A stretch of DNA of 64,000 nucleotides from Kamptonema sp. UHCC 0994 (GTDB lineage: Bacteria > Cyanobacteriota > Cyanobacteriia > Cyanobacteriales > Microcoleaceae), in assembly GCF_029167235.1 (NCBI RefSeq), contig NZ_JARFTR010000194.1, positions 1 to 64,000 of the forward strand, read 5' to 3'. Within the stretch, counting starts at the first letter, position 1. Each line of letters opens with the position of its first letter. The position numbers and the translations under genes were made by a program. The notes below the pieces were generated by a model that was not told the DNA's origin, did no database searches, and saw nothing but the letters and a program-made list of their open reading frames with translations. Shown piece by piece: positions 24,891 through 34,906 of the stretch.

Positions 24891-27800
24891 TTACGAAGCA
24901 ATCCCCCCACCTCCTTGCCTTAGCGATCGCCATAGTTGCTCAAATAGCGCTCCCATCTGAGCCGAGTAAGTGCGGCTGTCCAGAAATTTGGGGTTTTCTG
25001 CCATTTTTTGCTGGATGTGCTGCCTTACGCGATCGCGCAATTCTGGGTTGGTTCCCAATGCCACGCCTATATTGATATAAGAATTCTCCGTATTTGCTAC
25101 TAATTCAGGAAGTTGCAATTCTCTCAATATTGCCCCAGATTGGCGCGATCGCGCTGTTTGTCCTTCTCTAACTACTGTCGGTACTCCCCCTAGTAATGGC
25201 TCTACCATTGATGCTGCGCCCGCGTAGGGGAATGAGTCTAAATAAACATCTGCCAGCTTCAAACATTCTCTGAAATCTGCCCGATTTGGCAGCACTTTGA
25301 TTACAACAATTCGTTTTTTGTCAATACCTTTTTCCCAAAAAACTGATCGTATTTGGTTAAAGAAAGGAATTATCGGATAACTCTCGCCATCAGAGCGAAA
25401 AGGATGTAAAACCAGAATAGAATTCGGTACAGCCGCAATAATTTTAGCCCAGGTTTCCCTGATTTCAGGAATAATCTTAAACGCTCTAGCACCAGACATA
25501 AAAATGACAGTTTCCTCAGATGCTCCCCAACTCTTTTTAGTTGGGTGAACCGTAGCAATTTCAGATATTACAGGATAGCTAAAACAAATACCAGAGCTAT
25601 TCAGAGCAATTAATTTTTCCCGATATTGTTCTGGGGCATCGACTACGGGCAAAGTCAAATTTCCCGCCAGAAAGTAGTCAATATTTCTGATGCCAGTAGT
25701 TGTAGCTGTTGGTATCGCCGCCGCCACTTGTAGCCGTGCCAATCGATGCAATGATAATAAAAAAGTAGGTTTACGAGCATCTGCCCAATTCGTCGCAATC
25801 AGCAGAATATCTAAATCATCCGAGCGAAGTGCTAGTACCTGACTTGGCAAAGATTCTGGTAGTTGAATCTGCTTATCTACCAAATTTTGACAGTAATCGG
25901 CCAGTTTACTATCCTGGACTTTTAAATTATACAATATAATTTCAAATTTAGTTTTATCTAAATATTCAAAAGCAGCAAGTGCGGCAAAAGTTTCTTTCCT
26001 AGAGCTAATTTCCTCCAGTAAAATGCCAACACGAATCTTGTTTCTGTCAGAGGGGATATCCCCAAATTCCCAGTCAATCTGACACCCCAAATTTCTGAGC
26101 GTAAATTCGACAATATTTGCTCTCTGAGTACAGATATGTCGAAGATTTTTATCGCTACAATACAAGGGAGTAAAATTGGCATTTTTGCTCACAAACAAAG
26201 CCAAATAACGCCAAACTTCAGCAGTGGAATCTTTAAAGATATTCTCATGGATGTAATCTATCAAAACCTGCATATAATCGGCATACTTTTCTGCATCTCC
26301 GTTTTTCTGAAAACAGGAAACAGCCTCAAATATAAAATTTAAAAAATCATTAAAAAACCACCTAGGAATTGCAGCATTTTTATAGGCAAATGGTAACTGA
26401 TAAGCCTCACAGTAAAGCATAGCTGCTAAATACTGATTGATGTTATTACATACATCGTTACCTTTAGACAAAAGAGCAGATACTTTATCTACAAAACTCT
26501 GTTCTTCCTCAGTTAAAAATTCATTTCTAATACCGCTTTTCATTAACAGATTATGAGCTTTACCGATTTCGCCAGCATAAGTATTTTCCACGTTAGATGC
26601 TGGCAAATTTAGCCATTTTTGAGTGATTTGCTTACGGATTTGTCGAAGGCGAGAGAGAGTAGATTGATTAGTAGGAGATTTTTGATATTGTTCAACTAGC
26701 TTTGATAATTCAGATAAAGAAAACTGGGATTTTAAAGCTAATCTTTGTCTAATTTTATCTTTTGATTCTTGACTCAAAAAACTGTAATCATCACTCTGTA
26801 ACATTTTCTCATAAAGTCTGCGGACATCCTTACTATTTTCTCCAGCCGCGAAGTTTTTCCAAGTTTGCTGTCCTGCATGAATCCGCAAAAAAGATAATTT
26901 TTCATCAACAAAACCAATTTTATAATTCCCCATAATTCTAAACCACATATCTAAATCTAGATATTGAGATAACTCACCATCAAATAACCCGATTTTGCGA
27001 AAAACATCAGCAGCAATCATCACCGTACTAGGTTCCCCAATTTTGTTAATTGGATTATTCATCCAATTAGGATCTGATAATAGCTCAATTCCCGGTTGAA
27101 TTGGTTTTAAATTAGACCAACTCTTATGCAAATCTTTAATCGATTGAGAAGCACCCAGCAAAAGTGGATTGGATTTAGCATCGTCTCCAATAACAATACC
27201 GCGAGGGGAGAAAATCATGCCAATTTCTGCATCTTCTTGAGCCAAGGCTACCATTTTTGTAATACAGTCTGGCTCTAGCAAATCATCATGGAATAAAAAT
27301 TTGATATATTTACCTTTCGCCTGAGAAATACAGAAATTCCAATTCTTAGCTAAGCCATAGTTGCGATGAAGAATAATCCGAAAATCAACGGCTGTTTTAG
27401 TTTGAAAAGACTGAGCAATTGCTACAGTTCTATCGCTCGAACCATCATCAGAAAGAATTACCTCTATGTTACTATAAGTCTGATTTAAAGCACTCTCTAT
27501 CGCTTCAGCTATAAATGTTTCTCCATTGTAAGTAGGAATGCAAATACTAACTAGAGGCTGTGCTTGTTGTGGTTCTCCTTCCGAAGATTTTACCAGCTCA
27601 GCAAATTGTCGATCTGCACTTATTAACTGAGATTTTTTTTGCTCTATTGTCGGCTGAGACAATCTGGTAAAATTATTGGTAATATTGCCAATATATTCCA
27701 GCCGAGCTTTGATTTTATTGCCCATTGCCTGGGGACTAAGTAAAGACTTGATTTCCTCCGCACCTCTAGCTCCAATCTGCTTGGCTTCTTGATAGTTATT

Positions 27801-28781
27801 AAACACATATCGCATTAAATTAGCAGCGTGTTCAATGTCTGGACTTGCCCAAATATTTCCTTTCTTATAAGGCCCTAAATCTGCCTTGATTTCTTCCAAT
27901 TTATATTTCACTAAAAAACTGTTACCTACATTCATAAACTCAGTATTAGATGAATAGGCAGTGGCAATTACTGGCTTTCCAAAAAACATAGCTTCAGCCA
28001 TTGTCAAGCCAAAGCCTTCGCAGCGATGGAGGGATACATAGCAGTCACAATTGTAAAGCAGAGCGTTAACTTCATTTTTTGATAAATACCCGTCTATATG
28101 TTTAATAGATTGGCAATTTGCTATAGCAGATTTTAGTAGCTCTCGCTGCTCAGGAAAATATTCAGAGTTAGAAGATTTGATTATCAGTAACACATCTTCA
28201 TTTGAATGAGCAAAAGCTTGTTTAAAGGCAGCAATCGTAGCCAAAGGATTTTTGCGTTCTATCCTGCTAAAAAAATCGAATAAAAACAGAAAAATAAATT
28301 TATTTTGTGGCAATCCTAGTGCTTCTCTGTCTAGAGAAGGCGTAACTAGAGAAATGCTAGGCATGATTTTAATAACTGGAATAGGGGATGCCATTGAGAT
28401 TGCTTCCGCACAGTGATTGCTATAAGTCCAAATCTCCTGAAAGCCATTAAAAATTGAACTTAATTCTGGAGGAAATGTGGTGAGTTCCCATGCCCAAAAC
28501 CCAATATTATATCGACGTTCGAGATAGTTATACCCAGCAGACTTAATAAACTTAGTCACTTCATCAGCATTTACTTGAATCAAGTTGACGGGGTAGGGAT
28601 TATCTTGAGAAAAATCCTGATAGGTAGTATCTTGTTTTCTGTGAGGACTATTGGTAAAATTATTGAGGACGAAGGGGATGCCAGCAGCCTCAATTGCTCT
28701 AATATTGGCTCTAGCACCTTCTCCAACCCCAAATTCTCCATTAATATAGCCGCTGATGTTAATGCCAAAATTCAAGTTCAT
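24891..28781 (-). CDS. Three-domain glycosyltransferase (GT4-GT2-GT41-like)
   Basis: A 1296-residue fusion. Residues 1-390 are a GT4/GT-B domain (EGFGLTMAEAMFFGKPVIAT at about 254-273). About 408-640 is a GT2/GT-A domain (SICIPTYNGETFIAEA, then ILSDDGSSDRT and KFLFHDDLLEPD). A helical linker of about 290 residues follows. About 915-1290 resembles the catalytic part of O-GlcNAc-transferase/SPINDLY proteins (VGILLEEIS, LDSFPYAGAASMVEPLLGG, GVPTVVRE). The usual GT41 TPRs are replaced by the two transferase domains and linker. It could add several sugars in succession to a glycan or to protein. Acceptor unknown. Confidence 0.87.
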   Translation of the reverse strand: MNLNFGINISGYINGEFGVGEGARANIRAIEAAGIPFVLNNFTNSPHRKQDTTYQDFSQDNPYPVNLIQVNADEVTKFIKSAGYNYLERRYNIGFWAWELTTFPPELSSIFNGFQEIWTYSNHCAEAISMASPIPVIKIMPSISLVTPSLDREALGLPQNKFIFLFLFDFFSRIERKNPLATIAAFKQAFAHSNEDVLLIIKSSNSEYFPEQRELLKSAIANCQSIKHIDGYLSKNEVNALLYNCDCYVSLHRCEGFGLTMAEAMFFGKPVIATAYSSNTEFMNVGNSFLVKYKLEEIKADLGPYKKGNIWASPDIEHAANLMRYVFNNYQEAKQIGARGAEEIKSLLSPQAMGNKIKARLEYIGNITNNFTRLSQPTIEQKKSQLISADRQFAELVKSSEGEPQQAQPLVSICIPTYNGETFIAEAIESALNQTYSNIEVILSDDGSSDRTVAIAQSFQTKTAVDFRIILHRNYGLAKNWNFCISQAKGKYIKFLFHDDLLEPDCITKMVALAQEDAEIGMIFSPRGIVIGDDAKSNPLLLGASQSIKDLHKSWSNLKPIQPGIELLSDPNWMNNPINKIGEPSTVMIAADVFRKIGLFDGELSQYLDLDMWFRIMGNYKIGFVDEKLSFLRIHAGQQTWKNFAAGENSKDVRRLYEKMLQSDDYSFLSQESKDKIRQRLALKSQFSLSELSKLVEQYQKSPTNQSTLSRLRQIRKQITQKWLNLPASNVENTYAGEIGKAHNLLMKSGIRNEFLTEEEQSFVDKVSALLSKGNDVCNNINQYLAAMLYCEAYQLPFAYKNAAIPRWFFNDFLNFIFEAVSCFQKNGDAEKYADYMQVLIDYIHENIFKDSTAEVWRYLALFVSKNANFTPLYCSDKNLRHICTQRANIVEFTLRNLGCQIDWEFGDIPSDRNKIRVGILLEEISSRKETFAALAAFEYLDKTKFEIILYNLKVQDSKLADYCQNLVDKQIQLPESLPSQVLALRSDDLDILLIATNWADARKPTFLLSLHRLARLQVAAAIPTATTTGIRNIDYFLAGNLTLPVVDAPEQYREKLIALNSSGICFSYPVISEIATVHPTKKSWGASEETVIFMSGARAFKIIPEIRETWAKIIAAVPNSILVLHPFRSDGESYPIIPFFNQIRSVFWEKGIDKKRIVVIKVLPNRADFRECLKLADVYLDSFPYAGAASMVEPLLGGVPTVVREGQTARSRQSGAILRELQLPELVANTENSYINIGVALGTNPELRDRVRQHIQQKMAENPKFLDSRTYSAQMGALFEQLWRSLRQGGGGIAS

Positions 28782-28904
28782 AGTTTTTGAGTTTGATAAT
28801 AAGAAGGAAGAAGGAATGAGGAAGAAGGAATCAGGATTAAATTATTAGTGCTTGACAAATGTAGCAATCACCGTTGTATACTAACATCCAAATGCTAATT
28901 ATGT

Positions 28905-28956
28905 CGTAACGCCGCCCTCTGGGCGGTAAAGAAACCGCCCAGAGGGCGGCGTTACG
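28905..28956. repeat. GC-rich palindrome (GTAACGCCGCC family), copy 3
   Basis: A perfect inverted repeat with cores CTCTG and CAGAG as in copy 1 and the spacer TAAAGAAA of copy 2. It ends 26 bases before the TTG start of the next gene and may have removed that gene's original 5' end. Confidence 0.9.
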
Positions 28957-28981
28957 TAAAGCTTAGTAATCAGGAAATATT

Positions 28982-30661
28982 TTGGAACTGCTCCCTCTTA
29001 TCAATCCCGATATCTTTAAACTGCTGCCACCGGATGCTAATATCGTCCTAGATGTTGGCTGCGGTACAGGAGCTTTAGGCGAACAATACAAGCGGATTAA
29101 CCCCGATAGCTTATATATTGGCATTGAACGCAATCCAGAGAAAGCAAAAATAGCTTCAGAGCGACTGGATCGTGTCATAATTGGTGATGTAGAACAGCTA
29201 GATATCCAAAGCCTTGAAATTGCCGAGGACACAGTAAATTGTTTGGTTTACAACAATCTACTACCCTATTTAACAAACCCTTGGAAATTGCTTAGCCAGC
29301 ACAGCACTTTACTAAATCCAGACGGGCAAATTTTAGCTACTATTCCCAATGTCCAACACTGGATAAAAATTGTCAATCTCCTGCAAGGACAGTGGGAAAA
29401 TTCAGATAAAAAGATACAGCACTGGTTTACTATAGAAGCGATTAAAGCACTTTTTGCTCACGCAAAATTACAAGTTTATGAGCTGCAAGTACGGGGACAA
29501 AAAACTGAGAATTTTGTCCAGTTTCAGCAATTACTGACACCAATGGTTCAAGCTTTAGGCTTGGAAGCGGCAGACTTCGCTACCCAGACTGGTGCAGAAT
29601 ATTATATTGTGCGAGGGGGTAAGTCACAAACATCTCCCCGGCGAGTGCTGATTCAGACAGCGATTATGGCTCCAACGGGATGCGATCGCGTTAGAGTATT
29701 AGAGCCTGACAGATTTAGTGCTACAATTCCCGGAGTCCGCACTGCTTCTACAATTAAATCAGCACAATTAATTTTACCTCTGCCTGGAGAAGAAAAAGTA
29801 TTTATTTGGCAGCGGACAATCATGTACTATCCAGCCTATATTCCTCCCCTAAAAGAACTTCTGCAAAATGATTATTTAATAGTGGCTGAAATTGATGATA
29901 ATCCAATTAGACGTAAAGAATATGCAGATAATCAATACCTAAGTTACCGAGGTTGTCACTGCGTTCAAACTACTACGGAACCCCTAGCAGAATTTTTAAG
30001 GAAACTCAATCCCAATGTTGCCGTCTTTAACAATCAATTGGCATACTTGCCAAGTGAGCGCACCTATCCAGATAATAATTATATCACCATCTTTTTCGGC
30101 GCACTTAACCGAGAAAAAGATTGGCAACCCATCATCTCTGCGCTAAATCGAGTCTTGGTCGCTCACAAGCGCCGGATTCGAGTTAAAGTAATCCACGATC
30201 GCCATTTTTTTGATGCCTTGAAAATAGACAATAAAGAATTTGAGCCATTTTGCAGCTATGAGCGCTATCTAGAAATTATGCACTCTGGCGACATCGCTTT
30301 GCTTCCACTCCTTTCCAACCCAGTTAACGAGATGAAATCTGACCTCAAATTTGTTGAATGTGCGGGGAATGGAGTAGCAGTTTTAGCAAGTCCCACTGTT
30401 TACGAAAAATCTATCGCTGATGGCGAAACGGGCTTAATTTATCGCTCAGTTGCGGATTTTGAAGCGAAACTCAATTCGCTGATTGCTGACACCCAGATGC
30501 GGCGGAAAATAGCCGCTAATGCCTATAAATGGGTGCGGGAAAACCGTTTGCTGTCCCAGCATTATCGTCAGCGGCGAGACTGGTACTTACAAATGCGCGA
30601 CGAAATGCCGCGCTTAAATGCAGAATTGCAAAGTCGCTTGCCAGAATTATTTACTAACTAA
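28982..30661 (+). CDS. Methyltransferase-glycosyltransferase fusion
   Basis: 559 residues from TTG 28982; an in-frame stop lies a few codons upstream, so no longer start exists. Residues 1-200 are a class I methyltransferase (IVLDVGCGTGALGEQY at about 20-35, then YIGIERNPEKA and LVYNNLLPYL). From about 220 on is a GT-B-type glycosyltransferase with FFGALNREKDWQPII and a late KSDLKFVECAGNGVAVLAS donor-binding region. The N-terminus is abrupt: relatives usually have 10-20 residues before ELLPLINPD. It is divergent from the GT4-GT2-GT41 gene and followed one base later by another glycan gene. Confidence 0.83.
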   Translation: MELLPLINPDIFKLLPPDANIVLDVGCGTGALGEQYKRINPDSLYIGIERNPEKAKIASERLDRVIIGDVEQLDIQSLEIAEDTVNCLVYNNLLPYLTNPWKLLSQHSTLLNPDGQILATIPNVQHWIKIVNLLQGQWENSDKKIQHWFTIEAIKALFAHAKLQVYELQVRGQKTENFVQFQQLLTPMVQALGLEAADFATQTGAEYYIVRGGKSQTSPRRVLIQTAIMAPTGCDRVRVLEPDRFSATIPGVRTASTIKSAQLILPLPGEEKVFIWQRTIMYYPAYIPPLKELLQNDYLIVAEIDDNPIRRKEYADNQYLSYRGCHCVQTTTEPLAEFLRKLNPNVAVFNNQLAYLPSERTYPDNNYITIFFGALNREKDWQPIISALNRVLVAHKRRIRVKVIHDRHFFDALKIDNKEFEPFCSYERYLEIMHSGDIALLPLLSNPVNEMKSDLKFVECAGNGVAVLASPTVYEKSIADGETGLIYRSVADFEAKLNSLIADTQMRRKIAANAYKWVRENRLLSQHYRQRRDWYLQMRDEMPRLNAELQSRLPELFTN

Positions 30662-30662
30662 G

Positions 30663-31532
30663 ATGCGAATTCTCTTCACGATTGCCCACTTTTTTAACCC
30701 TCACGGTGAAGGAAGGCACGCTTCCCAGCGAAATGACCCCCACCCACGTCTAAACGCTTTAACGGCCTGTTTGACGGCTTTGCAGGCACTCTATGGCAAG
30801 TCTCAGTCCATGATTCACATTGGTCAATGTGCCACAGTCCCAGTCAATGAATCCCAGACCCACGATATCGATATAGTTGTTTGTACGACCCAAGATTATC
30901 ACCTAATTTCTCAACTCTCCCTTCCACCCAAATTATTTCTGCATAATGCTACAAGCGTTGAACCGCTGATGTTGGGATTTGAGTGTCAGGCAGTGATGCG
31001 TGCTTGCCTTGATAAATACGACTATTACTGTTATTTAGAAGATGATTTAATTCTACATGACCCTTGGCTATTCGTTAAATTAAACTGGTTTACTCACCAT
31101 GCGGGTAATGGGAATTTACTTCAGCCTAACCGCTATGAAATATCTCCTCAAGGGTTAGTTCGCAAAGCCTATGTTGATGGCGATTTAATACCACAAGTAA
31201 CTGCAAAATTTCAAAATGTGCAAGAGCAACCCCAGTTTGCTGGTTATGTTATGGAACAGCAGCTTATGTTCCATCGCGCTCTTAACCCCCATTCTGGATG
31301 CTATTTTTTGAATGCGGAGCAGATGGCTTATTGGACAAAGCAGCCATATTTTTTAGACGGTGACACGAGTTTTATTGGGCCATTAGAAAGTGCGGCAACT
31401 TTGGGGATTATGCGAAGCTTTAGAATTTACAAGCCTGCTCGTTCTAATGCGAATTTCCTAGAAATTCAGCATTTCGGTGCTAATTTTCTTAACTTAATTG
31501 GTAACAAAGTTAGCCATTCGCAGCCAGGATAA
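30663..31532 (+). CDS. Glycosyltransferase-like protein of unknown specificity
   Basis: 289 residues from ATG 30663, one base after the previous stop; the longer frame from 30618 overlaps the upstream gene and is not used. YCYLEDDLILHDPWLF at about residue 122 looks like a GT-A acidic metal motif. HPRLNALTACLTALQALYG and VVCTTQDYHLISQL fit a Rossmann-like nucleotide-sugar domain. It is almost certainly co-transcribed with the methyltransferase-glycosyltransferase fusion. The family assignment is tentative. Confidence 0.7.
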   Translation: MRILFTIAHFFNPHGEGRHASQRNDPHPRLNALTACLTALQALYGKSQSMIHIGQCATVPVNESQTHDIDIVVCTTQDYHLISQLSLPPKLFLHNATSVEPLMLGFECQAVMRACLDKYDYYCYLEDDLILHDPWLFVKLNWFTHHAGNGNLLQPNRYEISPQGLVRKAYVDGDLIPQVTAKFQNVQEQPQFAGYVMEQQLMFHRALNPHSGCYFLNAEQMAYWTKQPYFLDGDTSFIGPLESAATLGIMRSFRIYKPARSNANFLEIQHFGANFLNLIGNKVSHSQPG

Positions 31533-31555
31533 GAGTTCCGATGCTCTTTAAGAAC

Positions 31556-31618
31556 TACCAACTACCAATTACCAACTACCAACTACCAATTACCAATTAC
31601 CAACTACCAATTACCTAA
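31556..31618. repeat. STRR array (ACTACCA / ATTACCA heptamers)
   Basis: About nine heptamers alternating ACTACCA and ATTACCA fill the gap between two convergent genes and stop exactly at the 3' end of the HTH protein gene. Confidence 0.9.
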
Positions 31619-32566
31619 TTAAAGTGAATATACCTGACCATCAATCAACAACCGAGTAATTCCCTTTGCTTGTAAATAGGGAGCGGTTTTTTGTAGTAAC
31701 TGGCCGTCAGGCACTTTGAAAACACGCTGGTTGCGCGTCGAAAAACGGCGTGCGACTCGGTGATTATCAAAAACAGGCAGAGTTTTCTCTCTAATTTCTT
31801 CTGGCGGAATCTGTCCGAGTTCGCCAAATGCTTTCAGAGGTCTAGTAATTAGTTCCGCAGCACGGTCAACTACCAAATAGCAGATTTTAGGAAGAGACGC
31901 TTCACTTAAGGGTAAAACTTGAAGTAAAGTTTTACTCCTAAGCTGGATAGAAATGCCGGGGTTCGAGCTCGCCATCCCCTCAAAATCGTCATCTTCCAAA
32001 TCATCTGAGCCGAAATCATCTAAATCGTCATCTTCCTCATCCTCATCCTCGTCGAAATCAGTGAACTCTTCAGCTTCTAGGGGCCCTTCATCTCCGAGCA
32101 TTTCCCCTAAATTTCTAGCCCCAGTACCATAATCATCATCCGCGAACTCTGCTGCATCCTCTTCTGGCAACTCAGAAGTATCCAAACGCCGAGGTATAAT
32201 TTCTCGGATATCAATCGTCGCGCGGGTTTCAGGCGTAGCCATTGTGCGTTTACGGATCAGTTTTGAGTTTGGTATCGGGTCAGAGACTCCGAGATATCCA
32301 GACTCAGGCAGATTGCTATCTACTGGTTCGTCAACATCCCTTACTGTCGGCTGGGAAATACTGCTTTGGGAATGAGGCAAACGTTTTTGCTTTTGCTGGA
32401 CTAGGGCATCATATTCTGCCTCTGACAAAGCGCTCTGGAGGATACGCCTGACTGTAGAACTGCTCACTCCGTAGCGCTTAGCCAGGGTAATAGTATTCTC
32501 CTCGGAATGTCTATACAGTCCGAGGATTTCGTGTTTGTCAGATTCGGAGAGTTTTGTAGGCGTCAT
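31619..32566 (-). CDS. HTH DNA-binding protein with acidic middle region
   Basis: A 315-residue protein. Residues 1-50 form a helix-turn-helix of the transposase/Hin type (LSESDKHEILGLYRH, LAKRYGVSSSTVRRIL). A long disordered region contains a highly acidic run of about 35 residues near 165-200. The C-terminal 110 residues are folded and basic (ISIQLRSKTLLQVLPLSEAS onward). No catalytic DDE residues follow the HTH, so it is not a transposase. It looks like a conserved cyanobacterial regulator or nucleoid-associated protein; the role is unknown. Confidence 0.75.
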   Translation of the reverse strand: MTPTKLSESDKHEILGLYRHSEENTITLAKRYGVSSSTVRRILQSALSEAEYDALVQQKQKRLPHSQSSISQPTVRDVDEPVDSNLPESGYLGVSDPIPNSKLIRKRTMATPETRATIDIREIIPRRLDTSELPEEDAAEFADDDYGTGARNLGEMLGDEGPLEAEEFTDFDEDEDEEDDDLDDFGSDDLEDDDFEGMASSNPGISIQLRSKTLLQVLPLSEASLPKICYLVVDRAAELITRPLKAFGELGQIPPEEIREKTLPVFDNHRVARRFSTRNQRVFKVPDGQLLQKTAPYLQAKGITRLLIDGQVYSL

Positions 32567-32696
32567 GCCGAGTTTCCAAGCAAAGAGACGGGAGAGGGTG
32601 CAGCGTCGAGGCGCTGTATTTTAGATTTTAGATTTTAGTGTTTCAGGAGAAACCCATTGCTGGCGGCTAATCGCAAAATCCTGTCATCAAAAATCC

Positions 32697-33761
32697 CTAA
32701 GCCGAGCGCCGCCCGCGCCTACTCTGACGAGAACGGGTTGAGATGTCATGTTCTAAAACAGCTCCAACCCCAAATAGAATAGCGCTGAAAACAAAAAATA
32801 CTTCCAGCAAGCTGCCACTTTGGTAATCACCCTCAGCCTGGGTATCGCGCCACTTGAAGTACATATCTGCAATGTAAAGGGAAAAAGTGGCAGCGGCAAT
32901 CATTCGCCAAGACTGGGAAAAACGCCCACCCCAAAAGGCAAGGAGTAAGGCTGTAGCAATAATTAGCAGAAAAACATCGCCAACGATGTAAAACAAATTC
33001 ACCCAATAGGCATAGGGAGTGAGTTGCACGTCAAGGGCCTTAACCCAAGCTGGTGCGTTTGATTCTTCGACTTGGGCTTCGGCTTCAGCTTCCGGGTCAG
33101 TGGCCGCAGCAGGTGTTGATGTTTGTGCCTTTGAGTTAGGTGAAGCTTGGAGTGCGGGAGCTTTTGCTGCTTTCAGGTCAGATGTGGCAACTGTTGCTAC
33201 TTGGGGCGCAGGTGTAGAAGCGAAACCAAATTGTGACTTGAAAAAGTCAGGGGCCGCAACCCAGGAAGCTACAGCAATACCAATTATCGCAATTCCCCCT
33301 AACAGTCCCCACTGCCAAATTTCTAGATTCAACCGCTTGGAAGTAACAGCTAGAACCATGCCCCAAATCAGTACCACGTAGCTGCCTACATAAAAGACAT
33401 CGGCTGGGGAAATATCGGGGTCGAGTCCAAAATATAACTCCCAAACGCCAAATACCACATTTGCTAGAAAGTAGAACAGCATCCCCAGACCAAGGCCTAG
33501 CCAGACGTTCCGTCCGCTGACCATTTGAGGGCTCTTCCAGTTTCTAAGACAGACTAAAGCTGCTCCCAGATAAGCCCCGCATTCAAAAATATAGGTGCCG
33601 AGGGAATACCACAGGGGTAGTCCCTCCTCCTTAGAGAGAGGGACGCTGAACAGCAGAAAGAACAACAGTGCCAATACAGCCCAAACAACTCCCAAAATCA
33701 CGAGAGTCTGAGCTGAGAGGAAGGATGGAGAAGTAGATGACTTTTCTGAAGTGCTGCTCAT
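32697..33761 (-). CDS. Multi-pass membrane protein with Ala/Pro-rich loop
   Basis: 354 residues with seven or eight TM helices (first at about 18-43). A central loop of about 65 residues (about 185-250) is rich in Ala, Pro, Thr and Glu and looks unstructured. The C-terminus is very basic (RSRQSRRGRRSA), so it is probably cytoplasmic. The helix arrangement recalls membrane sensor domains that precede signalling modules, but no signalling domain follows. Monocistronic in appearance. Function unknown. Confidence 0.72.
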   Translation of the reverse strand: MSSTSEKSSTSPSFLSAQTLVILGVVWAVLALLFFLLFSVPLSKEEGLPLWYSLGTYIFECGAYLGAALVCLRNWKSPQMVSGRNVWLGLGLGMLFYFLANVVFGVWELYFGLDPDISPADVFYVGSYVVLIWGMVLAVTSKRLNLEIWQWGLLGGIAIIGIAVASWVAAPDFFKSQFGFASTPAPQVATVATSDLKAAKAPALQASPNSKAQTSTPAAATDPEAEAEAQVEESNAPAWVKALDVQLTPYAYWVNLFYIVGDVFLLIIATALLLAFWGGRFSQSWRMIAAATFSLYIADMYFKWRDTQAEGDYQSGSLLEVFFVFSAILFGVGAVLEHDISTRSRQSRRGRRSA

Positions 33762-33906
33762 AGGGGTTCAAGAGACATAATTAGCAATTGAATTGCAGAA
33801 AATGTAAGTGGGAGTGAAACTGTGTTAACAGTGGGGCTTTTTTATACAAGTCTGTCATCCAGCGTTGCATATTGGTGCCGCCTGCGGTGGAATTATCAAA
33901 GATTTT

Positions 33907-34575
33907 TTATTGTGTCCACAGTTTGGCAAGGGGGGATTGTTTCAGCCAAGCGATAAACTGGGAGCGATCGCCTGCTGGCATATCTTGCAAGATTTCACTG
34001 ATTCCCTCGGCAAAGTTGGTATTGCCAAAATAGGATTTTCCTAACCTGTGGAGCTCTTGCAGTAAGGTATTAAGGTGCTGCTCTTGCCACGAAGGCATTT
34101 TGAGGCTGTTGAGCGGATCGACGGTTAGCAAGTTTTTGACCGCATCTGGGGAGTCTGCGTGCGGGAAGTTCCCCTGCTGAAATACCTTAGCGATATCTTT
34201 CTGAAACGATGCGGCTTGCCTAGCACCTAAAAGGTCTTCAACGTCGAAGTAAACAGCTTGGAGCAGCAGCAGACAAGCTTGTGCGAATAATGGAGCCTTG
34301 GCTTCGGAGCCGGCTGGTTCTTCACTGGCAAGCTGATCTAAACGGACTTTTCCCCAGACGCTATATCTATCCGGCTCTTCTAGCAAAACGCAGGCTTTGC
34401 CTCGATTGTCGGTTAGATCCCGCCACAAGGCTCTGGCTTCTTCTGCTTGTTTGCCGTTGAAGGCGCTGATTAGGCGAAAGGTCTGCCCCTGATAATTGAG
34501 AATTGGGATCTGCTGATCCCGTTTTGGATGTTGAAAGCTGGTGATTTCAACATCCTGTCGTTTCAGAATAAACAT
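33907..34575 (-). CDS. Conserved cyanobacterial hypothetical protein
   Basis: A 222-residue soluble protein. It starts MFILKRQDVEITSFQHPKRD, then has a beta-rich first half (QGQTFRLISAF, CVLLEEPDRYSVWGKV) and a helical second half. No TM helix, signal or catalytic motif is visible. The composition and clean single-copy context suggest a core cyanobacterial gene of unknown role. Confidence 0.72.
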   Translation of the reverse strand: MFILKRQDVEITSFQHPKRDQQIPILNYQGQTFRLISAFNGKQAEEARALWRDLTDNRGKACVLLEEPDRYSVWGKVRLDQLASEEPAGSEAKAPLFAQACLLLLQAVYFDVEDLLGARQAASFQKDIAKVFQQGNFPHADSPDAVKNLLTVDPLNSLKMPSWQEQHLNTLLQELHRLGKSYFGNTNFAEGISEILQDMPAGDRSQFIAWLKQSPLAKLWTQ

Positions 34576-34906
34576 GACACTGCGATTTGACTCCTGTCAT
34601 GGCCGGGGGTACTTTGCAAGTCATTGTACTCGCGCATCGCGTGAGTTGCTACCTGCGGACGACTGGTGGGTGGGTTTTGCTGAGTTGCGATCGCCCATCT
34701 AGGCTGAGCCGCTCAGATAAATCCCGTTAACTAACACCCTATCTTAATCTATGCTTGAATGATCTAGTCTGCTCTGTAAATTTGCAGCTAACCTCTCTGA
34801 GTCTATTTTTCCTCTGTACCCATTTTTTCTCAATTAGTGGTTTGACTCTGACGCAAGTTAAGATATAATTGAGTTATGTGCCTAGATTGGTTAGCTCAAG
34901 AATGTT
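34576..34906. other. Intergenic region upstream of the tRNA gene
   Basis: About 330 bp with no convincing coding frame. The AT-rich stretch just before 34907 probably carries the tRNA promoter. Nothing else stands out. Confidence 0.5.

Noticed and set aside
24818-25075. 85-codon open frame beginning MAVQDFSVFCLLPSAFCLL
   Set aside because: It starts in the STRR heptamers and then overlaps the large glycosyltransferase gene on the other strand.
31619-32566. HTH protein as a transposase
   Set aside because: No DDE or serine-recombinase catalytic residues follow the HTH, and no terminal inverted repeats were seen at its ends.
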